Assembly: GCF_014805625.2 (NCBI RefSeq)
Contig: NW_023998414.1
Span: 29,771,194-29,835,193, forward strand
Reading direction: 5' to 3'
Length of the DNA stretch: 64,000 bases
Source: Glossina fuscipes
Lineage: Eukaryota > Arthropoda > Insecta > Diptera > Glossinidae
Both the position numbers and the translations under genes were made by a program. Under the pieces are notes generated by a model. It ran no database searches. It was not told the DNA's origin and was given only the letters and a program-made list of their open reading frames with translations. Shown here piece after piece: positions 62,461 through 64,000 of the stretch. Each line of letters begins with the position of its first letter. The stretch's first letter is position 1.

Positions 62461-64000
62461 AGGGGCCTATGCCAAGATTAAATATGAAAGATTAGGTATG
62501 GTCCGAACTTTCTTCTCTGGGCAAGGTAAGGCCTATCTCGCACGTCTAGTTATTTAGTGCCTCCGCGTCATGTTGTCTGAAGAAACCATAACGCTCCCCG
62601 AAGCCTCGTACCCAGCAGTCAATAACTTTATCGCTTTCCATGCGCATTTAAAAATTTGTAAGGACATTCTTTGTGGATGGAGCGGACTCAATCCCACTGT
62701 CTTCTATACTTCGCACTATAATGCTTTCAACTATAATGTTTTCAAAATTTACAGGGAATAGTATCAACCCAGCATTGCCAAGCATCAAGTCAAACTACTA
62801 CTTCTTTGGCTGCTCTCATATAATATCTCACACTTGTGTTAAATCTTGAGGCTGCATAGTGATCGATTTCTTACTAAAGAAGTCTGCAAGCAGACGACTT
62901 CTGATACTTTCAATGACTTCGCCTTTGTGGGTTTCCGCCACCGGGAATGCAAGTGTAGTCAAGTTTAATTGACTGACGAAAAAATAGATCGATCTCAGAC
63001 TTCTGAATATTTCCAAAGTGTACGAAAAGCTTGCGTCATGGATCCCGCGAAATCGCATAACTTTAAAATCTTTAAAATCAAATTCCAATGTTAATTTTGT
63101 GCAGCTATCGTTAGAGTCGAGTCGAGTGTCATACATATATCAATTGAAAATTTTTACTTTAGAAATGCGTCGATTAACTAAAAGTACTTTCAACTATAAA
63201 AGAAAAAAATAACAAAGATCTCAAAGAATTTAAAAAAACAAAGAAAAAAAAAACAACTTTAACAGTTTCCATTTTGTTAACAAGCTTTGAATGTCATAAA
63301 GAAAACTCAATGATAATTTTAGTTCGAAGAAAACTCTAAGGCAAACAACATTGCATCAAAACTGTTTCCTTCAGCCCCCTCAATAAAAACTGAATAAAAA
63401 TTTTTCAAATATCAAGCAACAACATTGACGATTGCTTGTATCGTGTTAATGTCTACAATGCGGAATATCAAGACATCTACTCAGACAACAAACCTCTTGT
63501 AAAATAATATAATAAAAAGAAAAGAAAAAAAAAAAAAAATACGAGCAAAAACATTAAATAAGAAAATTATGTTCGGTGAACACGACTTTTGGATACTTGG
63601 GAGCTAAGATAAATTTCAAAAATGAAATCTAATCGAGATAAATATTTTAGTTTATTTCGAATGTCGACAAATTGAATGAAATGAATTCAAGGTCATAAAA
63701 TCAATCGACCGAAATTTCAAGAGTAAATTATTGCGACATACTTTTACTTATCTTCAAAGGCTTAACTCATCTTGACCTTGATTGAGACGGCATCAGTATC
63801 AAGTAAATATGAAATCACAACTTTGTATAAAGAAATTCAAATACATAGCTTCTCCATGGGTGCTAGGTACCTTTTTGTGTCTTCACAAATTTTTCGATAT
63901 AATCTCGCTACGCTTGTTCGACAATGAAGGCAGTAAATGCATCGGCAAGGAAGTGCATCATATTTTGGTCTCCTCTTCCCGTGTTGAAAATGTAATTTAC

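Larger units (their letters stand above)
59437..64000 (+). other. Fur1: Furin intron 5, 5' part (at least 4.56 kb)
   Basis: Starts at the strong donor gtaagt. No VRMLDG-type exon and no other furin block is seen to the window end. Contents: poly-A/T runs, a (CA)n array, one DINE-like copy near 62.1-62.5 kb and AT-rich sequence. Short frames at 62.57-63.14 kb are not recognisable. Confidence 0.8.

Noticed and set aside
62570..63136. Short frames on both strands, the minus one with GIHDASFSYT and NLTTLAFPVAETHKGE, faintly like a BEL/Pao RNase H segment
   Set aside because: Similarity is limited to a few residues, with no neighbouring protease, RT or LTR; not enough for a call without a database search.
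1..64000. CRISPR array, bacterial operon, rRNA or prophage
   Set aside because: The window is eukaryotic (spliced gene, microsatellites, insect transposons); no regularly spaced repeats with unique spacers and no rRNA-like blocks were seen.

Overview
This is a eukaryotic, AT-rich window from an insect, most likely a cyclorrhaphan fly. The only protein-coding gene I can support is the 5' part of a furin-type proprotein convertase on the + strand. Its coding parts resemble Drosophila furin 1 (Fur1) more than Fur2. The fly assignment rests on that similarity, on dipteran-style interspersed repeats (GACGGACAGAC/TATACCC modules, mariner, jockey- and R1-type LINE remains), and on very abundant poly-A/T, (TA)n, (CA)n and (CAG)n tracts. 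Species cannot be fixed from the sequence.

Layout. 1-11347 is upstream non-coding DNA with degraded transposons: a mariner fragment at the left edge, an R1-type LINE fragment at about 5.4-6.0 kb, and a jockey-type LINE fragment at about 9.7-10.6 kb. A possible 5' UTR acceptor lies at 11347/11348. Coding exon 1 (11725-13134) carries a long low-complexity N-terminus with a hydrophobic segment and the start of the furin prodomain. Intron 1 is about 31.2 kb and repeat-rich, with a 100-N assembly gap. Coding exon 2 (44352-44456) and exon 3 (45671-45928) finish the prodomain, including the RRKR cleavage site. Exon 4 (50424-50558) carries the catalytic Asp and exon 5 (59277-59436) the catalytic His. 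The reading frame leaves the window in intron 5. The next exon, the oxyanion Asn, the active-site Ser, the P domain and the C-terminus all lie beyond 64000.

The five exons join in one frame (phases 0,0,0,0, then 1) and give 689 codons plus one base. All splice sites are GT..AG. Everything else is intronic or intergenic: one more mariner copy (intron 4), several copies of a DINE/INE-1-like interspersed element, a tRNA-derived SINE candidate, a 64-bp tandem repeat, one hairpin and one spaced inverted repeat.

I found no new multi-gene system. The most unusual observations are a roughly 460-nt AG-free stretch before the exon 4 acceptor, with a CAA repeat where a pyrimidine tract would be expected, and a substitution at the position of furin's prodomain pH-sensing histidine.
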